This document shows, piece after piece, positions 28,101-44,088 of a stretch of 64,000 nt of DNA. Both the position numbers and the translations under genes were made by a program. The notes under the pieces are model-generated. The model searched no databases and had not been told where the DNA came from. It saw only the letters and a list, made by a program, of their open reading frames with translations. The stretch is from Pardosa pseudoannulata (lineage: Eukaryota; Arthropoda; Arachnida; Araneae; Lycosidae): positions 56,600,454 to 56,664,453 of the forward strand of contig CM063498.1 of the NCBI GenBank assembly GCA_032207245.1. Direction: 5' to 3'. Every line of letters starts with the position of its first letter. The stretch's first letter is position 1.

Positions 28101-28887
28101 TGATGATATTTATACAAAAATACTTCCAAGTATGTAATGTTACTAGTAGAACTACCAAAGAAACTAGAACGCTTTGCCATGCTGAGACTACTTCTTTGAA
28201 ACGTTTATTTTGCCTTAATAAGGTTAGGCAGTTACCATCTAATCAAGATTATTATCAAACTGATAGAAGAGTTCAAGTAAGTAATATTAATTGTTAGACA
28301 TTTTTAAATTAACTTAGTTTATATACAGTTTATATACATATATTCATAGTTAAAATACACTATATCATCTAGTTCAGTGTTGGACAAAATCTTTTAAAGA
28401 ATAAACTAAAAAAGAAAAGCAGTCTTGTTGGAATAATAAAAAGTTTAAATAAATGCATTTTACTGTACTAATAAAACAAATGAAGCTAAAACTGCATTGC
28501 TAAACATTTCACAATGTTTCTATTCAATGCTAGGTACATTGTTACTTGGTATTTACACCTCTGTTGTTCCTAAATGTCAATGTTTCCAAACAGGAACTAA
28601 TATATTTCACTAATTATTTGCTCAAGAATTAATAATACACACACACACACATATATATTATTTCTTGGGGAAAATGTAAAATAACATGTTCCAGTTTGGT
28701 AGGTAAACAGTTAATATAAACTAATGAACAGTTAATTCAAATTCTTCATTTATTGTTGCAATTTATTTAAATGCTATATAAATACAAGCAACTGTATCTT
28801 AATAATTTTCAATTTTTTACTTTCTGTATATGTAAAAGTTTTCAAACGGATTACTGCATAAATTCTTGCAATTATATTTTGATTATG

Positions 28888-28981
<94 letters not shown>

Positions 28982-31025
28982 TTAAATTTTATTTTATGCT
29001 TAAAATAGACTATCCCACTTAAATAAATTTTTTAAAAACATTGAAATTTTTATACCATTGTTTTAAAAACCATGGAAAGCTAGACATAGTGGAATGGTTT
29101 GAAGACCATAGTTTTGCCATCATTGGTTTAGTTAATGTAATCATATTTTCTATAAACTAATTGTTAGTACAGAAAACTGATTTATTTTAAATATTCCTGA
29201 TTCCAAAAGACTTTGTTTACATTTGTATTATTTTACTCTTCATTAGTAATTTTTACGAAATATTTTATTTTGTGTATTTTTGTTTTAAATTTCTTAGCAA
29301 TAAAGTAACATTAGACGATTGAGTCAGACTAGTTAGTATCAATGACTATTTTTCCTATTTTCTTAGAATAGCACTATTAAATTTAAAATTAATCTTTATT
29401 TCATTTTATTTTGTTTCTTTTTTATTTAGTTTCATTTATTTTTGTTGTTTAGGACAATTATGTTTCAAGCTTACCTGTCTCCTGTTTCTTACCAAATGTT
29501 GAATTTGAAAAAATTGTTTTTGAACAGAGATTGGAAGAAATTCTATGTAGTCTGTGTGAGCTAACTAAGGATGCAAAGGAACTTGAACAAGCAGAGGATG
29601 TTGAATATTATTATATTCAAGTTGTACAAACCATTTATCAGTGGATTGAATATGTTGAGCACTGGATATTGAAAGTCCATACACTCTCAGTAGAACAACA
29701 TACTGAGCAGTGCAAGGTTTGTTTATTGATCTTTAGTGTTTGCATTCAGCCTTGCATGTCTGCTTGTATGTGCACCTATTTCATAATCTTGGAACTCATA
29801 AAACTGAGCTTTAGAGATAAAAACTTATTAATTTGGTTGGGTACCAGCAATTATTGAATCCTTCTAGCTTCATGTTAACCTATGGTGGAAAATGTTTTTG
29901 CTTTGGGACATTTACATTTAAAGGTGTCTTTAAACAAATTTCATGAAGTGATAGAAAAGAAAACTGACCAAGGTTGGGGATGACCCAAAATTTATATTAG
30001 TAAAATGTTGTTATTTGCTTTTAAAGAAGACTATATTAACATTTTTCACATGTAATTTTAAATTAAATTTATTTTTCTTGCTGTTTTTAAAAATTTAGCC
30101 ATGCATGATACTAGTAAATATTTGCTGTATCACATCATAAAATTCATTTAAAGAAATCTTTAAATGCAAACCACCCATCTGTAGAACAGTTTTAGCCTTT
30201 AAGTTGTATGAAGGTTAAGGAATCTAATATGGCCCAAATCCCACCACCTTAAAAGATTTTTTTTTTTTTTTTTTTTTTTGCTTATTAAAGTTGTTTTATA
30301 TTATCCTTATGCATGGCATGATTATGCTTACCATACCTTTATTATTTCTGTTTTGTGTTATCCATGTACATGGGGAGATTACTCCAGGGTCTCCCATATT
30401 ACAATAACCATCCAAATCACTAAGTACACACATGGTTTCCGCGCACCTGGAAAGTCAGGGAAAATCATAGATTTAGACAATGGATTAATTTTGTCATGGA
30501 AAGTCTTGATTTTTCAAGTAAAATGAGTAAAAGTCATGGATTCGCTAAACTACCAATTAAAAAAATGCGTTGAATTGTATAATTCTATTTTTACTTGTCA
30601 TTTGGCTGAAGTTACTGAGTTTGGTATTTATGTATTATCCTATTGACCATTTTGCCAAGTAAAATTTGTTCACCAAGGAAACTCAAAGCAAGAAAGCTTA
30701 ATGGGTGGGTAAATGTATATTATTCTGTTTTTTTTTTTCTTAAATTGTAGACTATAATTTTATTAATATAATAATTATTTTTTAATAAAAATTAGTTAAG
30801 ATTTTTGCACAAAATATAAGTTTATCTCTAGGGATATTGTACGTAAACATTATAGGGTTATCATGTTTGGCTATTATTCATGGTCACCTGGATAATACCA
30901 AAGTACCCTGAATTCAAATTGGAAACATTTTGATTGAAAAATCGCTATATGATTAAACTTAGGTATGTAGATACAACAATTTATTTTTATGTATGAGTTT
31001 ATTAACACTTATAAAGTAAATTTAT

Positions 31026-31069
<44 letters not shown>

Positions 31070-34000
31070 CCTGTAATTTCTCTAAAAGCATATATTTTAT
31101 TTGTATATACATCAGAAGTTTTATTCATATATACTTTAATGAAAGCTTTTTAAAGTCATGGAAAATGATCTGCTAAATCAGGGAAAGTCATGAAAAGTCA
31201 TGGATTTGAAAAATTTTATTTTGGCAGATACCCTGTACACAAGTCTACATTTACTTAATGTTAACTTCTAAAATTTAAAATAAATAACTGTAATGAACGA
31301 TGATGTAATGAATAATTCTGTTGAAAAACAGGTTATTATATCCTGAATCTGTATCAATTTTAAATACAAATTACATTTTACTAGTACTCACTCAAATTAT
31401 TCTCAATTAGGGTAACATTGACTATATTTTGTACAATATAAATATAGTTATTAATTTTCTTGCTTATTTTTTGATAGCTAGCTGCTCAAGTATAATTTTA
31501 TTGTTCTGTTGTATTTTTATTTATATACTATTTGTAGATTCATCTTACCACTCTATTAAAAAAATACATAATAGAGAAACTTGATGGTGATTTATGTATT
31601 TTTTAAAAAATGCTATTAATATAAAGTGGAGGCTAAACTTAAATGTTCATTATGTCACAAAATTATCTATTTAGAACAGTTAAATATTGTATTTTGACTA
31701 TCTATCTAACTATATATATATATATTTGGAGTATGAGTTAATATGTAATTTGATCTAAGTACTTAATTTAAATTTTGAACTAATAATCTTCATTGAAGAA
31801 ACTCAATTATGTAGACTAAGGCTGGTCATGAGTAGATAGGATACATATGATATGCTGCAGATTCAACCAGGGACACTACTAGTCATCTGCATCAAAGATC
31901 GCTTGAACATATTTTCAGCCATCTTAAATTCACCTGAATATTAAGAAACTAGCCTAAATGTGTTTTGCTTTTGTACTCAGCAAAGTGTTAGTTTATTTCT
32001 CTTCTGATAGAAGGGAGTTAGTTATAGGCCAAATTCCTTTTATTACTTCATTTTATCATGTTAAAACCTCTAAAGTCAGATAACATTCAACACACATCTA
32101 CCGTCTAAGACAGATGCCAGTGAATTGATAAAAACTTTATAACCCCGGAGTGAGGCAGGTGTACTTTCCTATGCAATGACATAAATCCAACATTCTTATG
32201 GTATGTTAATGATTCTAAATGGTTACTTAAAATTACAAATTGAATCATGCAGATCCACATGGACAATTGAGTAAAATGGCAAGTTAAGATTTTATTCATG
32301 GAAAAGTAGAAATAATTGCATTCTTGTATTGAGGTTTTTTTTTCTCATAATGATATGAAATTAAAATTAGGGAAAATAATTTTGATGTATTAAGATTAAA
32401 TTTTTAATATAATATATATGTGTGTTACACTTTGATTATTTAAGAGATCTCACTAATGAAAAGATAGTCAAATTTAGATATATATAACAGTTTAGATAGT
32501 TATGCAATTTTAAGCAGAAATAAATTTTCTTAATTTAGTTTATAATAGTAAACTGTGTAATAGTATTTATAAAAAGACAGTATTTTACCAAATGTTATCT
32601 CTCCATAAAAATCATGCTTTTTATGATGTAAGGGTTAATAAAAACATATAGGCGGAATAATTTAACTGTGTAATAATTCATATTTGTATCTTAAACTGAT
32701 AGTATGTAATAAAATATATTAAAATTTTGCATACAGCTAATAATTTAAAAAAAGTAATATCATGTATTTAACACAAATTAAAACATATATTTTCCATGCT
32801 GTTTTTCCTTCATGATTCCTTTGCATATTTTGTTAAGTTCTAACAATATCTATTTAAGTGTTCATAAAATTTTATGTAAATTGTTTTTATTTTTATTTTA
32901 GCTGATTGAAAAAGAGTTGTCTGTAATTCATCAAAACTTGCTCAAGGTAAATGATCTGACAGAAAATATATCCTCTACTCTCCCAGAGCATGTCGGAAAA
33001 AGAATTCTGGAATCTCTTTCGGATCTACAGCACCAAATTGATTCTACCAAGGATTTAGCTGATAGTTCTTTTGACCAAATATCTTCTTGGAGTGCTGAAA
33101 AGACAAGAATAAATGTATGTTGTTCATTTTAGTGTTTTTTATGTACTTATTATAAGTTAAGTCTGTTTATGCAGTTTGATTGATATCAGGATGCTAAACA
33201 TATTTGTACAATTTAATTAATGGGAATTTGTTGAATTATATTACTACCCATTAATAAATCAAATAGAAAAACAGTTCATATGGTCTATTATGCTTTTGAT
33301 GTGACAAATTTTAAATACAAAATTGTAGCACTTAAATAATTATAATAACTTTAACATATAAGATATCTATTCCCTAACTCAACCAGAATAGATACTGTGG
33401 GTTCCTTTATGAGAAAGTTCTAAGAAATGACTCTCACTCCAGAACTTAAAACACTAACAAAAAACTATTTACTTATAAGAAAATTTTTTAAAAAGTTAAT
33501 TTCAGTTAAATCATTTGAAAAATTACTGGTCCAGTTGTAAGTGCAATTAATCCTTTATCTCCCCCTCTCAGATTGCTTTGTATCTATAGACTTTATTCAG
33601 TTCAGACTACTACACTACTGCTGAGTTCCCAGTTCATTGTTCTCAAGTGCTTCCAGATGTACAACTGTTATTATACTCAGAACAATCTTTCTAACAGCTA
33701 ATCCAGTGACTTAATGACTTCTATAGTGCATTTGGGTTCACTTGAGAGGGATATTATAAAAGTGTACATACACAAGGAGCAAACATGCAAAGCAGGCCTT
33801 GTTGTATGTTCTGAATTTTTTTCCTGTAGTGTCAAAGGTAGTTATGAAATTCAGTTTATGTGACCACACATCTGGGATTCTAAACCCAATATAGTGCAAT
33901 GGTTTTTTAATGTCACCCCCAAATAATGCCTGTTGTGGGTCTAAACTTTATAGTATTCATTGAATTTACCTAGAGCTGAAGTAGAATATTGCAATATTTA

Positions 34001-37000
34001 TATATTACTATCATGATTACCTTATATTTCTGAATATAAGGCAATCTGTATATAAGCTGAGAATAGAATTTTCCTTCAAAAATTTATCCAAAATTCAAAA
34101 CTCATATATAAGCAAAAAAAAATAGAATGTTCAAATATGTCACCAAGAAGCCAAAAATATCGTCAAGCAGGTAAGGCAGAGGGTATATTTTCCAATCAAG
34201 TTGCTTTAAATTAAAATGCTTGACCAACGTTTCTCAAACCTTTTTTGCCATAGCATGAAATTTAAATTTTACAGAGGTAGAGGATCAGTCCCACCTTGTG
34301 ATAAATACAAGAACATATCTCAACACGTTTCGAAAGTATGAGGAAAAACAACTTACATTTTAAATTTTAATTAAATTTATTCATCTTAAATAATTTCACA
34401 GCTTACACTAACTTATCTAGATTATTGCCTTGGAGCCAGGTTTAATAATCAAGGTGCTAGACCATGTAACCAATGGTATTTTTACTTAGATGCTAATGAC
34501 AAGTTTCATTTCTGCAACCGTAAATAAAGATAATTTTTTCTTAAACTTAAACAGTATAAGCTTAGAAAAAAAAGGAAAAAGATGATATGTTTGGCAGTTC
34601 ATCAATTGCTTCCAGGTTACATAGAATTGTGTTTATTAGAAGATTAGCTGCTACTATCATAGTACTGCCGTTTTAGAGTGATTATAACTCAGATATGAGT
34701 CATTTAAAATTTATTTTTCAATTTTTATGCATTTTCTTTTTTATACCATTTTGTTGATTTGTTTCAAGTTAGCAACTCTCTATTACCAATGACAAAAAAA
34801 AAGTCACCGAAGAACACATGGATTACATACGTTCCATGTGCCCATATATATCCCCCCCCCCAATTTAGGTCATTAAAAAGCCAAACATATTCTTGGCTTA
34901 CTTAGGGAAATATACAGCATATCTTAAATACTTTAATACAGGCATATTTCCTTGCTTACTTTCACAGAAATACAAATACAAAAAGGATTTTATTTTTAGT
35001 TGTATACAAATTTTACTATAGTTTATTGATGTAAGTAGATTTTTTAAATAAATTCTTATTCATATTTCCTTTAACTGAAATTAGTTTTGTATTTAGATAT
35101 TTCATTTTTCAAATTCAAAATCACTTAAATCAATTTTAACCACTTAAAACTATTAATATATATCTGTGTATGTGTGTGTACTGTAGTTTTCATTACTTCT
35201 ATCTTTTTAGAATGAGTTTGAGAGAATAAATTCTCATCTTTCTACATCTAAAAAGAAGTTAGAATGCATCCACCTTAACAAGTTATTTAGAATATCAGAA
35301 ATTAAAGTAAGTTTTTTTTGTTTTTCTTCATTCGAAAGTGCATTATCGTTTTATTTCTTGAAACCTCTGTTTTTGTTTTGTTTTTTATTTTTCTAACAAT
35401 GAATTCTATAGGTTCTCAAAGTGTGTGTTGGGGGAGGGGGGTACTGCCTATCAAACTATACTGCATTTTAGGGGGTGGTAGGGAACTTAGTTAATTATGG
35501 TGGGGCATTATGACAATTTAGGTAACTTTAGGAATTAATAATTATCATTTTTTTCCTATCAGAAAATATATTAAACTAGCAAGTTTGCCCGTGCTTCGCT
35601 ACGGTGAACTTAATATATTACTTTTAAACAAAGATTTATTTTTCGTGAATAACTCTCTAAATTCGTCACAGTTCAGTTCGAGTCATTGGCATGTTTATAT
35701 ATTTCTATCATAAGCGTATTATAACATTATTCAGTTTTTATAATCGAATTTGTCTTATATTAAATTTGCTCAAACTTTTTTTATTGTAAAATATAAGCTT
35801 AACCCTAAATTGCATTACTGTATTACTACTGTACGTTGATTAGCAAAGTTAACAGATCTTGTCATATTACGTGATAGAATAGGAAGCACAGGTTTTGACA
35901 GCAACAGTGCTAATTTTGTTGGTAGTAATAAATGTTTTCCAAAATTAAGGAAATTTATGACAAACCGCATAGTTTTGTATGAAACAGAAACGCACATTCA
36001 TATCGACAACCATATGAATATGAAGATAACTATATAAAATGATAGGTTTTATTTGGCCATGAGAGTCACTGAAATTTGTACTTTTTGTACTTAGAATATT
36101 GTTGATATGCATTTCATTGTAACATAAAAATGAGCCAAGAATTAAATTTAAAATTAGTTCTCATATAAAAATGCTATAATTTGCGTTACATAGAAATGAA
36201 AGTGAATCACTTTATATCTCAAATTTCAGTTCAAATCGAATAGATACTAAGCAGACGATTTTAAATAATATAAAATAAGAAATGAATAAATGAAATATTT
36301 AAATGAATGACGTCATAATGATAGAAAAATATCATTTTCGCCTATTTATTATGTGATGAATTGAACATTTTAATCTCCTGCTTTTAACCGTGGAAAACTG
36401 CGTTTAAAACAATTACTTGGGATGACGTCACATTGCTAGAAACATTGCTTCTTTCCCTTAGATATGATGCGATAAATTAAAAACTTAATCGTTTGCGTTT
36501 AACCGGGGAAAATAATGCTTGGAATAATGACATGAAATGCTCGAAAAAGGGGGAAGGAATGAAATTCGAACGTTGAAAATTTACAAAAACCTTCCCAGAG
36601 ATATACCTAAACATTTCCCAAATTTTCACGGCGATTGGATGGATAGTTTTTGAGTCTATTGAGTACAGACAGACAGACACACACAAATTCATTTTTATAT
36701 ATATAGATTTAAATTCTGCATCATAATTCATCTTAATCTATCTATATTGCGGTCAAATCATGAGAGATAGGTATGTCATGTAATTATTATGAATTATTAT
36801 GTTCTTTATACTATCCAGTATATTTTGTCAAAGATATGGGTTTTTCCAGCATGAAATGTTCACATTCACAGTACAGTGTTATTGCAAACAAGTAAATGTG
36901 CACTAGTATTTAAATCTATAAATGGCATTAAATTAGGAATAGGCCTCAAATTTTCAGAGTTTGAGTGATTAATAGTTAAAAGTATGATAGATAAATTGGA

Positions 37001-40000
37001 AGTCATACAAAATAAACTATTATAATGTAATTTTTTTTATTTTTGACAGTTTGCTGTGTAGGATAAAAGATAGTAGTTAATATTGTGGAAATTTTTATTA
37101 CTTAACCATGTCTGAACCTACTTTTTCAACAAGTTAACAGAATAAGAAATTATGCTTTACACTAATTGCTATTCATGGGGAGGGGATCAAATGGCTGTAT
37201 ATAGCAGGCCAAATCCAAAAACCCTGTAATCTTTAATGGATTCCATGTACTTTTCAATGAGCCTTAAAGGAAATGGCAGCTTTGGGCTCCTTGTTAAAGA
37301 GCTCTAAATTTTGGAACAGTCTGCAACTGTCACTTTTGTAAACGCAAATTCATTTGTCCTAGAAGCTTATCATTCACAACTTTAGGATTATAAACTAGAA
37401 ATTTCAAAAGCAGGAAAATATTTTTGGATAAAACAAAACCCAATCCAATCTGAAGAAATCATCCAGAAACTCAGCTGATTATTCTTACTTGTTCAAAAAG
37501 TTTAGGAACCTGTGATTTAAGGAATTATCTGATACTACCTAAAACACTAGCATGTATAAATTCACTGTACATAGAATTTTCTATATACAAAAACATGCTT
37601 TTATTTGAATATTTATTATCAGATATAACTGTACTATGCTTAATTTATAAGTAATTATTAATGTTAACTCTAAAAGATTTTAATATCACTATTATTAAAA
37701 AAGGTTTTCTAACAGTGACATTAAATTAATCAGATATTTTTTCTTTCACAGCCCTTAAAGTTGGCACTTATAGAATACTGCAATAAATATGAAAATTTGT
37801 GTGGTGAAAATTTGAAACTATCCTTAAAGTGGCCAGGTTACAAGACAGAAAATTTAGATGATTCTATATCTGAAAATCATAATATGAAATTACTGGTAAT
37901 TTTTATTATCTTGATTTTTTATTTTCATTAAGTTGTCTTAATGCTTTAAATTCCTGTTTTTTAACGCATATATTTAGTTATGCAAACTTAATTTTATTTT
38001 AGAATTTTTTTTTACTATTATTAAACCATAATACATTTTAAGTATGAGCAAAAAATTAATCAAAAAGTTTATTTTCGTAATATTGTGTTATCAGTAAATA
38101 TATATCTGTATATTAATTGCTCCTTATTTCTTCCCATTTTTAGTAAAAGGCTTTATTATTTATATTGATGTATGCCTGGATTAAATTCCCTCCTTTGATT
38201 CAATGAAAATATTTATTATTTATTCTTTAAGAGTTATCTGCATAATCATCATCCAAAATTATACATTTCTCCCAGCATTTCTTGATGCTTCAAAGGATCA
38301 TTTTATAATCACTCTGCAAACCCCTATCTTTTCCATACTTCATGTTACTTTCAATCTAATGCTTTCTGAATCCAAACAAACCAAAATTAATAGCTGTAAA
38401 TTACAATATTATTTTAAGGCTATGCTAATATCCAAAATAAATTTTATCCAGATATCTAAATTATTTGTAAGCATTAATTAAAACTTTACTTCTAAATATA
38501 CATATATTTCAGGTTTACCAAATGTATGATAAAGCTATCTCTGCAGAACAAACTGTACAAAGTTACAGATTTTCATCTGAATCTTTAACACGACTCTGTG
38601 ATGTATTAGAAAGCTTTTTCCAACATAACTTATGTATCTCTGATGTTGAACAATTAAGTAAAACTTATTTAGCAGTAAAAGTAAGTGGATCATCATTGTT
38701 AATTTGTTTTTATACTGAAGAATTTTATTATAACCTTTAAATAAGCTTTACATCCATTATCAAATATTTTATGTATTATTCTTTTGAAAGTATATTGTAT
38801 TTGTTTAATAAAAAAATATTAACTTCAATTTGTTAACATTTTTTTTTCTTATGTAGTTCAGTAAAACAGTTTAGAAATACTAAGTACTGATATATAAAAA
38901 TGTATTATATGCTAATTTTTAGTAAATAAAAAAATAATAGCATAAAAGGCAGCATATTTTGCTTGCAATTAATTAAATTAACCTTTAAAAATTTGAATTT
39001 ATAATCCAATATTTAAATGTGTGCTACACATAACATTTTATTAAATTATGTCAGTAAGAAATAAATTTTACTCACCACATTTTTCTGTTAAATTGTTATA
39101 GATACCTATTTTGTAGGTTTTCTATGTACAAAATAAATGCTTAATTATTTTCAATAGGCCACTTCAAAGTGTATTAATATTAATTTGCAATTTATACACA
39201 CTTGTTATTTAAAAAAAATTAAATATTTTATTTATAAAACTAACAAATGTTTTTAATAAAATGTAAATTTTTTTTTTCAGGATTCCTTAATATTTTTAAA
39301 GCTGCTATCTTTTAGATGTAAAGAAAATTTCATGCAAAGTAAATTACATTTGGATCCAATGACTTCTTCAGGCTATGATACAGTTACTTCCAGAGCAGAT
39401 AATATCTCTCAACTGGGAAAAAATAGGATTAAAACATGGCAGTTATGTCTTATATATATCAGAGAACTTGAAAAACTCATTCACAGCTCTTCAAAATGGC
39501 TCAAAGAAAAGTATGAAGTTTCTAAGGATCACCCCTGTCCAAAAAAAGATCTACCAGAACATATAGCATTTTTTAAGGTAATTTCACAAAAAGCAAATTT
39601 TGATATTTCATCAAAATGTGATGTCTTATATTCTGCTAGGTAACAATCACTAGATAATATATTAATTGTAAGTCATTAAATATTAAGCTAATAAATTTTA
39701 AAGGAAAGTAATTTATACTAGACTGTTTGACAATTTACTATTTTTGTCCATTTTTTGAAAATGGGATTTGTCTGAGAACATCACTTTGGGCCACTGTTGC
39801 TAATTCCAACAAATGTGTACTTTACACCATTGTAATCTTTCTCAGCAGTGGCATAGTTTAAAGAGTATGTATTGCAAGTGACCATGCATTACTGAGAAAT
39901 GGTTCTGGCTGATAGATATATACTGGTAGCAGCTGCAAGGTCTGATACTATTTTATTAGGAGTGAGATTTCTGTTCCTTTTTGTCTCTAGATTACACATT

Positions 40001-43000
40001 GAACCTCTTGAAATGTGGTTTACCTTTCACAACCATTGGCAAGCTTTTATATAACATTTCAACCTACAGTGCCATTTATATTGCAAGATGATACTTTTGG
40101 ACACTTTCATTCCTGTGGCCCTAGTAGTAACACTTTGACCAGCTTTTAACAATCCAACTGCTTGCCAAAATTTACTTAAGACATTTTGCATTATATTGTT
40201 GTCCTTCCACATGGAATTTCAATGGAAATAAATCCTACAGCACTATATTCACCTAACATATAATTGCATCAATTTTCAGGTGAATAAGAGTTTTCATGCT
40301 TTGCCCTAAATGTAGAAACCAGGACCTTCCCTACTTTACCATCTATATTTAATTTTAAAGTATTAGCTGTCAGGAACACTGCATTGCCAAATTCATTTGC
40401 TCCTTAGGAATTCCCTAGCAGTGTATTATTATTGATAGTAAATTAATTCCTAATGTACCTGCAAATTGAATTCCTTTTAAAAGGTTTTACAAAATATTTT
40501 AAATAGGATTTTAAGCGAAAATGTGCTTACATTGGTAGCTGTGGTTTCCATTTTTAAATAATGCTTTAGGAAAAAGGTCATTATATATTGATTGAGATAT
40601 TGTTTAATTTTTATTTGAACTGAATTAGCTCTTTAAAAATTCTTTTTCAAAAGAGCAGATGGGTATTAGAAAAAATACTAAATCAGAATTAGTTTATGTC
40701 AACAATAATATTCTTTCCCAAAGAGGTCCTTAAACATGTTTAAAAAACTCCTTATAAAAATCCTTTGAAACTCCTTAATTTTTACTTAAAAAACTTCTAA
40801 GTACCCTGTTATCTTTATCTTATTATTTACCAACGTGTTAATACCATTTTATTCTGGCTTATTTATAGATTTATTTTGTAATCATTTTTTAATTTTATGT
40901 TTAAAATATATCAGTTATTCAATTTAAGTTAGAAATTATCTTCTTTTTTCTGAATTTAGAATCTTCAACATGAAATCAAAGATCATTCCCATCAGACTAA
41001 AAGAATAATAGAGCTCCAGAACAAAATGAATGCTTCTGTCAGTTATCCTGCCCTCAATGACATAGTGACTGACATTTTATTACAGTACCATGAATTTCAA
41101 GAAACAATTGATGCAAAAGTCTGTAATGTACAATTGTTTTGGAAACAATGGTCACAGTTTGAAGATGATTTGAAAACCTTGCAAAGATGGCTGTCAGAAT
41201 CAGAGTTAAGGCTCAAATATATTCAGCATCAAATGAGAAATGAAAAGGATTTACCTACTGTTTTTGAAAATATCCGTTCTATATTGGTAAATTCTTTGTA
41301 CTTATGTTTTTAAAGATAAATGTTTATGTCATAAATTAAATGTAGTAAGCATCAAAGCATTGTAGGCACTTTTTTTTCCAACATATATATTTGTTATAAT
41401 ATTAAGAAAAAATTAATAAATTATTAAGCAATATCTATGTGAAAAAACAATAAAGTAAGACTTTTAAAGCTATTATTTTATTACTAGTATATAACCCATC
41501 CTATGACGGGATTAGTAAACTTTTCAATTTTCCAGGATTGTAAAGTACCCTATGAGACAGGTAAAATATGGGGTTTTTTTTTAGCTGAGAATTATCTGTT
41601 ATATGCTCAATAATTTGTTTATCTTCATACATCTCTAAAGTCTCCGGATACTTTGAATGCAGTTTAGAATCACGTTGAATTCATTTAGAAAGATTATTCA
41701 AAGTTTTCTTAACTAAGTCGAAATTATTGTTATAGAAGAACAGCAGAGGTTTTAACATTGATAGTGATTATTTGGCGGTATATATCAATGATGTTGAAAA
41801 TTTAGCGAATCGATCTCAAACCGTGTGGTTATGTATAAAAAACAAACACACGAACGTCCTAATTTTCAAATACATATAACTTAAACGCTAGATACTTATT
41901 AGTCAGTGAAATAGACTCCTAGACTTTTATGAAAATAATTGGTTGTTAATACCGGTGATCAAATTTTCATTGCAACAAAAAATAATGATTAAATTGAAAA
42001 TTATCAAATATGTATCTAATCTATTATTTAAGCCAAATATAAAAGAAAATTATTTACGTAATATCTAAGTTCAGTGATAAAATGTATGAAAATAATCCAG
42101 ACAATAAAGAATTTAGAATAAGAATTGATTTAATGAGATGGTTAAAGGAATGACGTCATAATATGAGAAAAAATATTTTTACCTATTTATTATGTGATAA
42201 ATTGATAAATTTAATCGGGGAAAAAATGGCTTGAAATAATGGCATCAAACAGTTAAAAATGGGGGGAAAGGAGTAAAATTCGAGCGTTTTAAAGACTCGC
42301 TTTGAATTTTGCTAACCCTAACTCATCAAGAATCCAATATGGATGTCCCCATCCATTCTAGGTCCAACCGCTTCATAAATTCGTGGACAGACAGGCAGAT
42401 AACTTAGGCTATTATTATATAGGGGATTAGACTATAAAACTCAAAATTAAGCTTTCCCCAAATGCTTGGAGATAAAATATGCTACTGTTTCAGTGTTTTT
42501 GAATATATTTTCATGTGATTTATAAGGCTTGTACAGTGATAGTTATTAATTTTAACTGTTATTTCTTTTTATCACTTCTTTTTCTGTAGTTGTGTATTAT
42601 GATCCCTCCCCTATCTTAAAATAAAAAAAATACAAGTATTAAATTTGTTTCACTAGACTGAAGATAACTATTTTGATATTATGTAAAAAAAAAAAAAAAA
42701 ATTATTTATTGTAAAACAATATTTTGCATTGTATGGTGGTAAATAGATGAAGTACATACTGTCAAAATGCAATTAAATAATATTGTTACAATAGGAAATC
42801 ATTATGCCAAGGAATTTTCATCAGTTGTAAACTGTTAGCTCTTGAATAATTATTAAATGTTGTAAAGTGCAAAACTTTGTGTCAAGAATTTCAGGACATG
42901 GGATCATGCTTATCTTGAAATTCCTGAAAAAATATGTACCAAAATATGATAATTTGTTCTTAGAATCTTGAAATTCCTCCTGATTTTCAGACAAATTACC

Positions 43001-44030
43001 ATTTTTTAGGTCATTCCAGGATATAAGTAACTTTTTTTAATGATTTCAAGACGAGTATGATCCGTGAGTTATAATTTTGAATTTTAGCTTTCTTATCAGT
43101 AGTAATGGAATAATAATGTTTGATTGTGTTTTGTTCATACAGTTACTCAAAATTTATTGATTTTTTTCCAGAGACTTGAATCTGAAACTCAGTATAAAGA
43201 AGAATCTTATGAAAAAGTTAAAAACGCAATTGAACAATCAATAGCGCTACACATATTTGATGAATCTGGTCTGAATATTTTGAACTGCATCAATCAAAAA
43301 TGGAATGAGATTGTTAAAAATGTGTCAGAAATTAAAAATGAGTTATTAAGTACATTAAAGGGTCATCAGTATACTGAAATTGTGAAACAGCTGAATCTAT
43401 GGATGACAGATATTGAAAAATCTTACAAAATCTATTCCACTCAAGATATAAATTCAATATCTGACCTGCACCAACTGAAACATGAACTCAGAGTAAGTTA
43501 ATAGTTTTCTATTGGTGTAGTTATTAATGAAATATTTATTGCACATTAGTCATTATCTTTAAATACCAGGAAAACATACATTGGAACTTACCTGTTGGCA
43601 TGGGTATTCTTAAGATAATTAGAAATGACATTAAGCTGTAAATGTAGATTTTAATCCTTTTTAATCACCATGTTGCATATTTGCAAAACATCAGTGTTAT
43701 TTTCCCATTGAGTTTAAATAGAAGATTTTATTAATTATTGTTACCCTACAACACTGTAATTAATAAAATTTGTTCATAGAATCCCAGATAAATCACAGTA
43801 AGTTTACATTTACCAATGTTTCATTTCATCTGTTTGATGTGATTGTCACTAAAATAAACTTTAGGGAGTTTTTTTATGTTGAGATGCCAAAAGTAGATTC
43901 CTCACAAAGATAGTTTCAAATACTTCATGTATAGATGGTTTTGAAGCAAAGTAATTTTTGTTTCTTGTAAGTACACCCTTTTGTCCCCCCCCCCATAAAA
44001 AAAAACCCTCGATGTTTTCCAACACCTGAG

Positions 44031-44088
<58 letters not shown>

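Larger units (their letters stand above)
29717..32901. other. Long intron with transposon copy B
   Basis: 3,185 bp. It contains a 24-base T run near 30256 and the dispersed transposon copy at 30431-31234. The sequence from 31235 to 32901 is AT-rich with no element that I can name. Confidence 0.8.

Noticed and set aside
28771..29022. ORF of Tyr/Ile/Thr/His repeats (and 43861-44103 on minus)
   Set aside because: Translation of AT/CA microsatellites.
30278..30526. ORFs overlapping transposon copies B and C (also 46419-46757)
   Set aside because: They lie in repeat sequence, are not conserved as proteins between the copies, and have no family match that I can see.
38203..38481. 93-codon open frame just before exon 15 (and 59464-59679 before exon 29)
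   Set aside because: Hydrophobic AT-rich translation without splice sites or heptad pattern; the real exons begin at the acceptors at 38512 and 59660.
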